From assembly GCA_036310185.1 (NCBI GenBank), contig JAXJSH010000052.1, positions 1 to 63,381 on the forward strand: DNA of 63,381 nt, written 5' to 3'. Shown one piece after another: positions 24,844-33,779 of the stretch. Origin of the DNA: JALENY01 sp036310185 (lineage in GTDB: Bacteria; Bacillota; Clostridia; Lachnospirales; Lachnospiraceae). The position numbers were made by a program, and so were the translations under genes. The notes beneath the pieces were generated by a model that did not search any database, had not been told where the DNA came from, and worked only from the letters and a program-made list of their open reading frames with translations. Numbering within the stretch: position 1 is the first letter of the stretch; every line of letters begins with the position of its first letter.

Positions 24844-24947
24844 CTGTTTTTTAAAGATATCAGGATTACGAGAGCATAAAATGCGGAGTAATCCGTAAGT
24901 ATCAAGGGGTCAAAATACCTTTTGCCCTCAACATCTTTAAAAAACAG
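24844..24947 (+). repeat. Dispersed structured repeat, copy B (core 24863-24935)
   Basis: Second copy of the element at 10008-10110. Hairpin 1 here closes with GGATTAC (24863-24869)/GTAATCC (24888-24894) over the conserved GCAT-AAA-ATGC. Hairpin 2 is GGGGTCAAAA-TACC-TTTTGCCCTC. The core is enclosed by a perfect 15-bp inverted repeat, CTGTTTTTTAAAGAT (24844-24858)/ATCTTTAAAAAACAG (24933-24947), giving a three-way-junction shape. It lies between the lepA terminator and hemW. Confidence 0.78.
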
Positions 24948-24967
24948 GATAAGATTATTTCTCGTGG

Positions 24968-24995
24968 AGCCGGCAGGCGGGAACCCTTGCCGGCT
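24968..24995 (+). other. GC-rich hairpin in the hemW leader
   Basis: AGCCGGCA (24968-24975)/TGCCGGCT (24988-24995), 8-bp perfect stem, 12-nt loop, then GAAAATATATTATCT. Together with the repeat copy and the lepA terminator this accounts for most of the 343-bp lepA-hemW gap; no gene was seen there. Confidence 0.4.
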
Positions 24996-25092
24996 GAAAA
25001 TATATTATCTGGATTCCTTGAACAATGTGTAATAAAAAGTGTAGAATAACAGATAGTAAAAAAGATTCTGTCAGTTGAGGTGATGTGTGGAG

Positions 25093-26325
25093 ATGAAACG
25101 AGAGCTGAAACTGTATGTTCATATTCCTTTTTGTATAAAAAAATGCGCCTATTGTGATTTTTTGTCAGGTCCGGCGGATGATGGGAAAAAGCTGGCCTAC
25201 GTTGATGCATTGGTGGAAGAAATACGCAGATGCGGCGATTTTTCCGCGTATACGGTTACATCCATATTTTTCGGCGGAGGTACACCATCGGTGCTGCCGG
25301 GGGAATGGATGGAACGGATCATGGAAGAAATCCGGGAACATTTTTGCATGGATCCGGAGGCAGAGATTACGACTGAGGCCAACCCGGGCACGGTGGATCC
25401 GGAAAAACTGAATAGTTATCGCAGAGCAGGTTTTAACCGCATCAGCTTTGGCTGTCAGTCTGTGGATGATCAGGAACTGAAACGTCTCGGACGGATTCAT
25501 ACATGGGAGCAATTTCTGGAAAGTTATAACATGGCAAGGAAGGCTGGATTTCGAAATATCAATGTGGATCTGATGTCCGGGCTTCCGGGGCAGAGTCTGA
25601 CTTCCTGGGAAGAGACGCTTAAAAAGGTGGCTGCCCTTGAACCGGAGCATATATCAGCATATAGTCTGATCGTGGAAGAGGGGACTCCCTTTTATGACAT
25701 GCAGGATCAGCTGGAACTGCCGGAAGAGGAGACGGAACGCCTTATGTATGAGCGGACGGCGGAAATTTTGCGGGAATACGGATATGAGCAGTATGAGATT
25801 TCAAATTATGGGCGTCCCGGATATGCCTGCAGGCATAACATCGGTTATTGGACAGGCCGCCAATATCTGGGACTGGGCCTTGGAGCGTCATCCCTGATTG
25901 ATAATTGCCGGTTTTGTAATACAAATCATATGGAAACTTATTTGACACAGATGGCGGGGAAAGATTCCCGACATAGCTGTATGCATGAAAATGAAATGAC
26001 TGCATCGTTTGAAAATCCTGCTGCGGATGCGCAGATAAATCATATTTTGCAGGATGTGAATGTGACTGGAATCAGGGAAGAGATTCAGAAGCTTTCGGAG
26101 CAGGACCGTATGGAAGAATTTATGATACTGGGACTTCGTCTGACACAGGGGGTTTCAGAAGCGGATTTTGAACGATTGTTTCATATTAAAATAGATCAGG
26201 TTTACGGAGAAATTCTGAAAAAATATTGTTCCGCCGGATTTTTAAAGCGGGAGAGGGGAAGAATCTTTTTTACACGGGAAGGAATTTCTGTAAGCAATAC
26301 AATTCTGTCGGAGATGTTGTTATAA
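25093..26325 (+). CDS. hemW: HemW-like radical SAM protein (heme chaperone family)
   Basis: HemW is a radical SAM relative of coproporphyrinogen dehydrogenase that binds and transfers heme. The protein has 410 residues. The cluster motif CIKKCAYCDF (CX3CX2C) is at about 15-24, with FFGGGTPS, a GCQS element (RISFGCQSVDD) and C-terminal HemN-C domain (DRMEEFMILGLRLTQGVS). It lacks the longer N-terminal region of true HemN, so the HemW name is preferred. GTG 25087 is in frame; ATG 25093 is chosen because GAGGTG (25077-25082) is 10 nt away. Its stop lies only a few bases before the LexA-like site of uvrA. Confidence 0.88.
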   Translation: MKRELKLYVHIPFCIKKCAYCDFLSGPADDGKKLAYVDALVEEIRRCGDFSAYTVTSIFFGGGTPSVLPGEWMERIMEEIREHFCMDPEAEITTEANPGTVDPEKLNSYRRAGFNRISFGCQSVDDQELKRLGRIHTWEQFLESYNMARKAGFRNINVDLMSGLPGQSLTSWEETLKKVAALEPEHISAYSLIVEEGTPFYDMQDQLELPEEETERLMYERTAEILREYGYEQYEISNYGRPGYACRHNIGYWTGRQYLGLGLGASSLIDNCRFCNTNHMETYLTQMAGKDSRHSCMHENEMTASFENPAADAQINHILQDVNVTGIREEIQKLSEQDRMEEFMILGLRLTQGVSEADFERLFHIKIDQVYGEILKKYCSAGFLKRERGRIFFTREGISVSNTILSEMLL

Positions 26326-26329
26326 AATA

Positions 26330-26368
26330 GAACAAATGTTTGCTTTTGCCGGGAGAGTGTGATATACT
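26330..26368 (+). promoter_or_regulatory. uvrA promoter with LexA-like (SOS) box
   Basis: GAAC-AAAT-GTTT (26330-26341) differs by one base from the Gram-positive LexA core GAACN4GTTC. It overlaps the -35 TTGCTT (26340-26345), which is followed by a 17-bp spacer and TATACT (26363-26368). Repression by LexA would directly cover the promoter. Confidence 0.65.
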
Positions 26369-26422
26369 TGAGACCAGAAACGAAAATGAAAACTGTAAGG
26401 CAGCGCAGATAAAGGAGATACA

Positions 26423-29266
26423 ATGGCAGCACAGAAAAAGGAAAAACAGTACATTAAAATAAGAGGTGCCAATGAAAACAATCTGAAAAATCTGGATGTG
26501 GATATCCCAAGAGACGAACTGGTGGTTTTGACGGGTTTGAGCGGTTCGGGAAAGAGTTCACTGGCATTTGATACCATATATGCGGAGGGACAGAGAAGAT
26601 ACATGGAATCTCTGTCTTCTTATGCACGCCAGTTTTTGGGACAGATGGAGAAACCGGATGTGGAAAGTATTGAAGGTCTGTCACCGGCCATTTCCATTGA
26701 CCAGAAATCGACCAACCGAAATCCCCGTTCCACGGTTGGCACGGTTACGGAAATTTATGATTATTTTCGACTGCTCTATGCGCGAATCGGCATTCCCCAT
26801 TGTCCCAAGTGCGGCAAGCCTATCATGCGTCAGTCGGTGGATCAGATGGTGGATCAGATCATGGAACTGCCCCAGCGAACAAAGATTCAGCTGCTGGCGC
26901 CGGTGGTCAGGGGAAGAAAGGGCCGCCATGAAAAGGTGCTGGAACAGGCAAAAAAGAGCGGATTTGTGCGTGTGATCATCGATGATGTTTTATATGAACT
27001 TTCGGAAGAGATCAAGCTGGATAAGAATATCAAGCATGTGATCGCTATTGTGGTGGACCGTCTGGTGGTAAAAGAGGGAATCCAGAAGCGTCTGACGGAT
27101 TCCATCGAGACCGTGCTGGATCTGGCGGACGGACTTCTGGTGGTGGACACCATGGACGGCAATTATCTGAATTTCAGTCAGAGTTTTTCCTGTCCGGACT
27201 GCGGTATCAGTATTGATGAGATCGAGCCGAGAAGTTTTTCTTTTAATAATCCCTTCGGTGCATGTCCGCACTGTCTGGGCCTTGGATATAAGATGGAGTT
27301 TGATCCGGATCTGATGATCCCGGACAGGTCTTTGAGCATTGAAGAGGGGGCGATCGTGGTACTGGGCTGGCAGTCCTGTACGGATAAGGGAAGTTTTACG
27401 AGAGCCATTCTTGATGCACTTGCAAAAGAATATGAGTTCAGCCTGTCTACTCCTTTTGAGGAATATCCGAAAGAAATTCAGGATATTTTGATCCATGGAA
27501 CCAACGGGCATGAAGTGAAAGTCTATTACAAGGGACAGCGCGGAGAAGGTGTGTATGATGTGGCGTTTGAGGGACTGATCCGGAATGTGGAGCGCCGCTA
27601 TCGGGAGACCGGTTCGGAAAGCAGTAAGGCGGAGTATGAATCTTTCATGCAGATCACGCCCTGTCAGTCCTGTCATGGTCAGCGACTGAAACCGGAAGCT
27701 CTGGCAGTGACTGTGGGCGGGAAAAATATTCATGAAGTTACGTCCCTTTCCATTGCCAATCTGCAGAAGTTCATGCAGAATCTGGAACTGACAGAGCAGC
27801 AGCACCTGATTGGGGATGCCATCCTGAAAGAAATCAATGCCCGTGTGGGATTTCTGGTGGATGTGGGACTTGAATACCTGACTCTGGCAAGGGCGACCGG
27901 GACTCTGTCCGGCGGTGAAGCACAGCGTATCCGTCTGGCAACCCAGATCGGCTCCGGGCTGGTTGGTGTTGCATATATTCTGGATGAGCCGAGTATCGGG
28001 CTTCATCAGAGAGACAATGATAAACTTCTGAAGACACTGCTTCATCTGCGGGATCTGGGAAATACGCTGATCGTGGTGGAGCATGATGAGGACACCATGC
28101 TGGCAGCAGACTGCGTAGTGGATATTGGTCCGGGTGCAGGCGAACATGGCGGAGAACTGGTGGCAATCGGCACGGCAGAAGAGATCATGAATTGTCCGGA
28201 ATCCATTACCGGCTCATATCTGAGCGGGAAAATAAAGATTCCGGTACCGGAGGTGCGGAATAAGCCCGCCGGATTTCTGAAAGTCCGGGGTGCGGCGGTG
28301 AATAACCTGAAAAATGTGAATGTGGATATCCCCCTTGGTGTCATGACCTGTGTGACCGGGGTGTCCGGTTCCGGAAAAAGTTCTCTTGTGAATGAAATAC
28401 TGTACAAGCGTCTGGCCAGGGACCTGAACAGGGCCAGGACTATTCCGGGGAAACATAAAGATATTATCGGTCTGGATCAGCTGGACAAAGTGATCAACAT
28501 TGACCAGTCACCCATCGGAAGGACCCCGCGATCCAATCCGGCCACATATACAGGGGTTTTTGACCAGATCCGTGATCTGTTTGCATCCACGGCCGATGCG
28601 AAAGCAAAAGGTTACAAGAAAGGTCGTTTCAGCTTTAATATTAAAGGCGGACGCTGCGAAGCATGTGCCGGTGATGGTATTATCAAGATTGAAATGCACT
28701 TCCTTCCGGATGTTTATGTTCCGTGTGAGGTTTGTAAAGGAAAACGGTATAACCGGGAGACACTGGAAGTAAAATATAAAGGCAGGAGTATCTATGATGT
28801 ATTGGATATGACGGTGGAAGAGGCACTGAAGTTCTTTGAGCATGTGCCGTCTATTCACAGAAAAATACAGACGCTCTACGATGTGGGTCTGTCTTATATC
28901 CGGCTGGGACAGCCTTCAACCACGCTGTCCGGAGGGGAAGCCCAGAGAATCAAACTGGCCACAGAACTGAGCCGAAGGAGTACGGGAAAGACCATTTATA
29001 TTCTGGACGAGCCTACGACCGGACTCCATTTTGCTGATGTGCACAAACTGATCGAGATTCTGAAGCGTCTGGCTGAGGGGGGCAACACGGTTGTTGTCAT
29101 CGAACATAATCTGGATGTGATAAAAACCGCGGATTATATTATTGATATTGGCCCGGAAGGCGGAGACAGAGGCGGTCAGATTGTTGCCTGCGGCACGCCC
29201 GAGGAAGTGGCAGCGGTACCGGAATCCTATACGGGACAGTATGTGGCGAAGTATCTGAAAAAATAA
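26423..29266 (+). CDS. uvrA: Excinuclease ABC subunit A
   Basis: DNA-damage recognition ATPase of nucleotide excision repair. The protein has 947 residues. Two ABC modules: Walker A GLSGSGKSS at 38-46 and GVSGSGKSS near 650, signatures LSGGEAQRIRLATQ and LSGGEAQRIKLATE, each followed by an ILDEP Walker B. Zinc modules CPKCGKP..., CPDCGIS...CPHCLG and CEACAGDG...CEVCKG are intact. AAAGGAGA (26411-26418) supports ATG 26423. uvrB and uvrC are not in the window. The upstream LexA-like box suggests SOS induction. Confidence 0.97.
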   Translation: MAAQKKEKQYIKIRGANENNLKNLDVDIPRDELVVLTGLSGSGKSSLAFDTIYAEGQRRYMESLSSYARQFLGQMEKPDVESIEGLSPAISIDQKSTNRNPRSTVGTVTEIYDYFRLLYARIGIPHCPKCGKPIMRQSVDQMVDQIMELPQRTKIQLLAPVVRGRKGRHEKVLEQAKKSGFVRVIIDDVLYELSEEIKLDKNIKHVIAIVVDRLVVKEGIQKRLTDSIETVLDLADGLLVVDTMDGNYLNFSQSFSCPDCGISIDEIEPRSFSFNNPFGACPHCLGLGYKMEFDPDLMIPDRSLSIEEGAIVVLGWQSCTDKGSFTRAILDALAKEYEFSLSTPFEEYPKEIQDILIHGTNGHEVKVYYKGQRGEGVYDVAFEGLIRNVERRYRETGSESSKAEYESFMQITPCQSCHGQRLKPEALAVTVGGKNIHEVTSLSIANLQKFMQNLELTEQQHLIGDAILKEINARVGFLVDVGLEYLTLARATGTLSGGEAQRIRLATQIGSGLVGVAYILDEPSIGLHQRDNDKLLKTLLHLRDLGNTLIVVEHDEDTMLAADCVVDIGPGAGEHGGELVAIGTAEEIMNCPESITGSYLSGKIKIPVPEVRNKPAGFLKVRGAAVNNLKNVNVDIPLGVMTCVTGVSGSGKSSLVNEILYKRLARDLNRARTIPGKHKDIIGLDQLDKVINIDQSPIGRTPRSNPATYTGVFDQIRDLFASTADAKAKGYKKGRFSFNIKGGRCEACAGDGIIKIEMHFLPDVYVPCEVCKGKRYNRETLEVKYKGRSIYDVLDMTVEEALKFFEHVPSIHRKIQTLYDVGLSYIRLGQPSTTLSGGEAQRIKLATELSRRSTGKTIYILDEPTTGLHFADVHKLIEILKRLAEGGNTVVVIEHNLDVIKTADYIIDIGPEGGDRGGQIVACGTPEEVAAVPESYTGQYVAKYLKK

Positions 29267-29287
29267 AATGCAGATGGTATGGCAGCC

Positions 29288-29316
29288 TTGCAATTAATGG
29301 AACGTTTGTATATAAT
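29288..29316 (+). promoter_or_regulatory. Promoter of the mreB-like gene
   Basis: TTGCAA (29288-29293), 17-bp spacer, TATAAT (29311-29316), 44 bp before the start codon. It gives mreB-recD2-comF their own promoter, separate from uvrA. Confidence 0.75.
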
Positions 29317-29359
29317 TTACTTTGTGGGAAAATGGTATTTTAATTAAGGAGGGCTGTTC

Positions 29360-30349
29360 ATGCCGGCTACAGATATTGGAATCGACCTGGGTACCACGAA
29401 TATCCTGGTTTGTACAAAAGGAAAAGGCATAGTGATTAAGGAACCGTCTGTGGTTGCTTATGATAAAGATACAGATAAAATTAAGGCGATCGGAGAGGAA
29501 GCCAGACAGATGATCGGGCGGACGCCCGGTAATATTGTGGCGATCCGTCCGCTTCGTCAGGGTGTTATTTCTGATTATACCGTGACGGAAGCCATGCTGA
29601 AACATTTCATTCAGAAAGCGATGGGAAGAAGAGCGTTCCGCAAGCCGCGCATCAGTATCTGTGTACCGAGTGGTATTACAGAGGTTGAGAGAAAAGCGGT
29701 GGAAGAGGCTACCTATCAGGCAGGCGCCAGAAGTGTGACCATCGTGGAAGAACCCATTGCGGCGGCAATCGGTGCGGGAATCGACATTACAAAGCCGTTT
29801 GGCAATCTGGTTGTGGATATCGGCGGCGGAACAACGGATATCGCGGTGATATCTCTTGGCGGAACTGTAGTTTCCGATTCGATCAAAGTTGCAGGTGAGA
29901 ATTTTGACGAGGCTATTGTCCGTTGTCTGAGAAAAAATCACAGCCTGTTTATTGGTGTGAACTCTGCGGAAGAAGTAAAAATACGAATTGGTACGGCATA
30001 TAAAAGACCGGAAGTGGAAAATATGGAAGTCACCGGAAGAAATGTAATCACAGGACTTCCGAAAACGATCATGCTCTCATCGGAGGAAGTGAGAGTGGCA
30101 TTGTCCGATTCGGTTACACAGATTGTGGAAGCGGTACATGGTGTTCTGGAAAAGACTCCACCGGAACTGGCAGCGGACGTGGCAGACCGGGGGATTATTC
30201 TGACTGGCGGAGGCGCTCTGCTGGATGGCCTGGAAGAACTGATCGAAGAACGAACGGGTATTAATACCATGACGGCAGAGAACCCTTCTTTTGCAGTTGC
30301 AGAAGGAACAGGGCGCTATCTTGAGGTTATGGAACAGTTAGGAAGATAG
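29360..30349 (+). CDS. MreB/Mbl-family actin-like protein
   Basis: Actin-like ATPase that guides cell-wall synthesis along the membrane. The protein has 329 residues. Phosphate 1 IDLGTTNILV, phosphate 2 VVDIGGGTTDIAVI, adenosine motif LTGGGALLDGLEEL. The C-terminal NPSFAVAEGTGRYLE differs from the usual ALGTG form. AAGGAGGG (29346-29353) precedes ATG 29360. It stands alone, without mreC, mreD or minCD, so it is likely Mbl- or MreBH-like rather than the elongasome mreB. recD2 starts 1 bp after its stop. Confidence 0.88.
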   Translation: MPATDIGIDLGTTNILVCTKGKGIVIKEPSVVAYDKDTDKIKAIGEEARQMIGRTPGNIVAIRPLRQGVISDYTVTEAMLKHFIQKAMGRRAFRKPRISICVPSGITEVERKAVEEATYQAGARSVTIVEEPIAAAIGAGIDITKPFGNLVVDIGGGTTDIAVISLGGTVVSDSIKVAGENFDEAIVRCLRKNHSLFIGVNSAEEVKIRIGTAYKRPEVENMEVTGRNVITGLPKTIMLSSEEVRVALSDSVTQIVEAVHGVLEKTPPELAADVADRGIILTGGGALLDGLEELIEERTGINTMTAENPSFAVAEGTGRYLEVMEQLGR

Positions 30350-30350
30350 G

Positions 30351-32582
30351 ATGCAGGAAACGGTTGAAGGTTATATTGACCATGTAATATATCGAAATGG
30401 GGATAACGGCTATACCGTGTTATCCCTTATTGTGGATGGAGAAGAGCTGACTTGTGTTGGCTTTTTTCAATATATAAACGAAGGTGAGACGATTCGTGCG
30501 GAGGGACATTATACGGAACATGCGGCTTACGGGCAGCAGTTTAAGATCGAGTCTTTTGAGACCGTAGTGCCTACGGATGCAGTTGCCATTGAACGGTATC
30601 TGGGTTCCGGTGCGATCAAAGGGATCGGTGCGGCCTTGAGTGCCAGAATTGTACGCCGGTTTGGGGAAGATACCCTGCGGATCGTTCAGGAGGAACCGGA
30701 GCGGCTTGCTGAAGTGAAGGGGATCAGCGAGCGTAAGGCCAGAGAAATAGCAGAACAGATGACAGAGCAGGAAGATATGCGCAAAGCCATGATTTTTCTG
30801 CAGAAATACGGTATTAATCTTTCTCTTGGAATAAAAATATATCAATTTTATGGTCAGGAGATGTATCGGATTTTTCAGGAAAATCCATACAAAATGGCCG
30901 AAGATATCGCTGGTGTGGGCTTTAAGACGGCGGATGAGATCGCGTCCAGACTGGGCATACAGGCGGATTCGGAATACCGTATTCGGAGTGGCCTGTACTA
31001 TATTCTGACTCTGGCGGCAGGGGAAGGTCATGTGTATCTTCCAAAACAGCTGCTGATGGACCGCACCGCACAGCTTCTGGGTGTGGACCAGGAGCAGATG
31101 GAAAAACATATCATGGATATGGCAATCGAGCATAAACTGTCTATTCGTGAACTTTTGCGGGAAGAGGATTCAGAGCCCCAGACCATAGTCTATGCCAATC
31201 AGTATTATTATCTGGAACTGAATACGGCCCGAATGCTGAATGAATTGAACATTTTATGTGAGGAAAATGAAGAGACCATCATACGGCAGCTGAATCGTCT
31301 GGAAGAAAACAGTGATATAGAACTGGAGGAGCAGCAGCGTCAGGCTGTTATTACAGCAGTGAAATCAGGGTTGATGATTCTGACAGGCGGGCCGGGTACA
31401 GGAAAGACCACCACGATCAATGCGATTATCCGGTATTTTACCAGTATGGGTGAAGATATTCTGCTTGCTGCACCAACAGGCAGAGCAGCAAAGCGGATGA
31501 CGGAGGCTACCGGATACGAGGCATCTACCATTCATCGTCTGCTGGAACTGAAGGCCGTCGGAGAATTGACCGAGGGTGTGCGCTTTGAACGTAATGCCCA
31601 GAATCCGCTGGAGACAGACGTGATTATCATCGATGAGATGTCTATGGTGGACATCCATCTGATGCATGCTCTGCTCAGTGCCATTCCGGTGGGAACGAGA
31701 CTGATTCTGGTGGGGGATGTAAATCAGCTGCCAAGCGTGGGTCCGGGCAGTGTGCTGGAAGATATCATTCGTTCCGGAAAATTTCCGGTTGTTCAGCTGA
31801 ACAAGATCTTCCGACAGGCATCGGAAAGTGCGATCGTGGTAAATGCACATAAGATAAATCGTGGAGAAAAGGTAGATCTGAAAGAAAAAACGAAAGATTT
31901 TCTTTTTCTGAATTATATAGATACCAATGAGATCATCAGTATCATACGCTGGCTGGTGCAGGAAAAGCTGCCCGGCTATGTGGAAGCTGATGTGTTTGAT
32001 GTACAGGTTCTGGCTCCCATGCGGAAAGGTCCGCTTGGGGTGGAGAATCTGAATAAAATTCTTCAGCGCTACTTAAATCCGCCGGATGAAAAGAAAAAAG
32101 AACGGGCATATGGGGAACATATTTTCCGGGAGGGTGATAAAGTCATGCAGATTAAAAATGACTATCAGCTGGAATGGGAAATCCGCGGGAAATATGGGAT
32201 ACCGGTGGAAAAGGGCATGGGAATTTTTAATGGTGATATGGGCGTTATCCGGGAGATCAATGAGTTCGCGGAGAATATGACCATCGAGTTTGACGAGGGA
32301 AGATTTGTGGAGTATTCCTTCAAGCAGCTGGAAGAACTGGAACTGGCCTATGCGATCACCATACATAAATCACAGGGAAGTGAATATCCGGCAGTTGTGA
32401 TTCCGCTTCTTGGCGGACCGAAAATGCTGATGAGCCGGAATCTGCTGTATACGGCGGTCACAAGGGCAAGACGCTGCGTAACACTGATTGGCAGCGGACA
32501 GACTTTTGATGCCATGGTGGACAACCGGATGGAGCACAATCGGTTTACAACGCTGGATCTGAGGATACAGGAATTTAATTAA
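30351..32582 (+). CDS. recD2: ATP-dependent RecD2-type DNA helicase
   Basis: 5'-3' superfamily 1B helicase of organisms lacking RecBC, acting in repair and replication-fork upkeep. The protein has 743 residues: N-terminal OB-like domain (about 1-75), helix-hairpin-helix repeats (GSGAIKGIGAALSARIV, DIAGVGFKTADEIA, about 80-200), Walker A GGPGTGKTTT near 345, Walker B IIDEMSMVD, SH3-like insert, and C-terminal AITIHKSQGSEYPAVV. The start lies 1 bp after the mreB-like gene and the stop 2 bp before comF: a tight operon. Confidence 0.94.
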   Translation: MQETVEGYIDHVIYRNGDNGYTVLSLIVDGEELTCVGFFQYINEGETIRAEGHYTEHAAYGQQFKIESFETVVPTDAVAIERYLGSGAIKGIGAALSARIVRRFGEDTLRIVQEEPERLAEVKGISERKAREIAEQMTEQEDMRKAMIFLQKYGINLSLGIKIYQFYGQEMYRIFQENPYKMAEDIAGVGFKTADEIASRLGIQADSEYRIRSGLYYILTLAAGEGHVYLPKQLLMDRTAQLLGVDQEQMEKHIMDMAIEHKLSIRELLREEDSEPQTIVYANQYYYLELNTARMLNELNILCEENEETIIRQLNRLEENSDIELEEQQRQAVITAVKSGLMILTGGPGTGKTTTINAIIRYFTSMGEDILLAAPTGRAAKRMTEATGYEASTIHRLLELKAVGELTEGVRFERNAQNPLETDVIIIDEMSMVDIHLMHALLSAIPVGTRLILVGDVNQLPSVGPGSVLEDIIRSGKFPVVQLNKIFRQASESAIVVNAHKINRGEKVDLKEKTKDFLFLNYIDTNEIISIIRWLVQEKLPGYVEADVFDVQVLAPMRKGPLGVENLNKILQRYLNPPDEKKKERAYGEHIFREGDKVMQIKNDYQLEWEIRGKYGIPVEKGMGIFNGDMGVIREINEFAENMTIEFDEGRFVEYSFKQLEELELAYAITIHKSQGSEYPAVVIPLLGGPKMLMSRNLLYTAVTRARRCVTLIGSGQTFDAMVDNRMEHNRFTTLDLRIQEFN

Positions 32583-32584
32583 AT

Positions 32585-33307
32585 ATGAATTTTGGAGAAA
32601 AGGTGCTGGATTTGCTATATCCGCCCAGATGTCCGGTGTGCCATGATATTCTGCAGCCGGGAAGAACGTTTATCTGTGATTCATGTGTGCAGTATCTGCC
32701 GTTTGTTCAGGAACCGGTCTGCAAAAAATGCGGGAAACCGCTGGAGTCGGATGAGGAAGAACTGTGTTTTGACTGTCAGAAGCTGGAACATGAATTCACG
32801 CAGGGAATCGGAGTATTCCTGTACGATGATATTATGAGAAAATCACTTCATTATTTTAAATATCAGGGACGGGTAGAGTATGGCGAATTTTATGCCCGCT
32901 GTATGTGGAAACATGCCCGGCCAATGATTGAAGTATGGAAGCCTGAGGTGATTGTTCCTGTTCCGGTGCACAAGATGCGCTATCGTGAGCGGGGCTACAA
33001 TCAGGCGGAAGTAGTGGCTGACAGATTTTCAAAAATAGCGGGAATACCTGTGGAAAAAGGATACATAATAAGACGGGAGAAAACCAGGGCACAAAAGGAT
33101 CTGACACCGGAAGAACGCAGAGAAAATCTGCAGAAGGCATTTGAACCCGGTAAAAGGGCGGTGGATTGTAAACGAATCCTGCTCATAGATGATATCTATA
33201 CGACAGGGAGCACCATGGATGCAGTAAGCAAAATTTTAAGGGAAGGCGGCGCAGAGGAAATATATGCGCTGTCTATTTGCATTGGAAAAGGCTTTATGGT
33301 ACAATGA
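32585..33307 (+). CDS. comF: ComF-family phosphoribosyltransferase-like protein
   Basis: ComF/GntX family; in transformable Gram-positives it helps bring single-stranded DNA to the recombination machinery. The protein has 240 residues. The N-terminal zinc module has CPVCHDIL...CDSC and CKKCGKP...CFDC (about 13-65), and the type I phosphoribosyltransferase domain has VPVPVHKMRYRERGYNQAE and the PRPP loop LLIDDIYTTGSTM near 200. It is cotranscribed with recD2. With comEA and comEC this gives three parts of a DNA-uptake pathway; the pilus genes are elsewhere. Confidence 0.88.
   Translation: MNFGEKVLDLLYPPRCPVCHDILQPGRTFICDSCVQYLPFVQEPVCKKCGKPLESDEEELCFDCQKLEHEFTQGIGVFLYDDIMRKSLHYFKYQGRVEYGEFYARCMWKHARPMIEVWKPEVIVPVPVHKMRYRERGYNQAEVVADRFSKIAGIPVEKGYIIRREKTRAQKDLTPEERRENLQKAFEPGKRAVDCKRILLIDDIYTTGSTMDAVSKILREGGAEEIYALSICIGKGFMVQ
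33277..33305 (+). promoter_or_regulatory. Promoter inside the end of comF
   Basis: TTGCAT (33277-33282), 17-bp spacer, TACAAT (33300-33305). It could drive the membrane-protein/cdaA/cdaR genes that follow. Confidence 0.5.
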
Positions 33308-33348
33308 TTTAGAATAAAAGTCGGTATGTTTTAGCAAGGAGTAACATT

Positions 33349-33777
33349 ATGATAAATGAAGAACGTGTCCGGATCATGAGCCGTCTGGCCAGATATCAGG
33401 AAGGTCCGGGAAAACAGGATCTGGAGATCGTCAGCCATTATCGGGGCGATTACATTGGCATAGCCCTGATTAAAAACTTCTTCCTGGTAAGTATTGGATA
33501 TTTCGGGGTTGTGTTTCTTCTGACCGCTTACTATCTGGAATCTATTCTGGAACAGGTACAGAACATCAATCTGATGATCCTGCTGATCGAAGCAGTTTTG
33601 GGATATGCTGTTGTGCTGGTTGTTTATTCGGCAATCACTTACATAATCTGCACGATAAAATATGACAGGGCAAAAAACAGTGTGCAGAAATATTATCAGG
33701 AACTGGGGGAACTCGACAAATTGTATATTCGTGAGAATCTGGAAATCGAGTTGCTTCAGAACAGCCGGAGGATATAA
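33349..33777 (+). CDS. Small membrane protein of unknown function
   Basis: The protein has 142 residues, with two hydrophobic helices (about 41-63 and 74-102) between a charged N-terminal part (MSRLARYQEG, HYRGDYIG) and a basic C-terminal tail with coiled-coil character (RAKNSVQKYYQELGELDKLYI). No family was recognised. CAAGGAGTAAC before ATG 33349 is a good ribosome site. It is followed after 2 bp by another membrane protein and then cdaA, so it is part of the c-di-AMP operon and a candidate partner of that pathway. Confidence 0.75.
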   Translation: MINEERVRIMSRLARYQEGPGKQDLEIVSHYRGDYIGIALIKNFFLVSIGYFGVVFLLTAYYLESILEQVQNINLMILLIEAVLGYAVVLVVYSAITYIICTIKYDRAKNSVQKYYQELGELDKLYIRENLEIELLQNSRRI

Positions 33778-33779
33778 AC

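Noticed and set aside
26990..28147. 385-codon minus-strand frame
   Set aside because: Antisense shadow of uvrA, whose motifs are complete on the plus strand; no known family in the minus frame.
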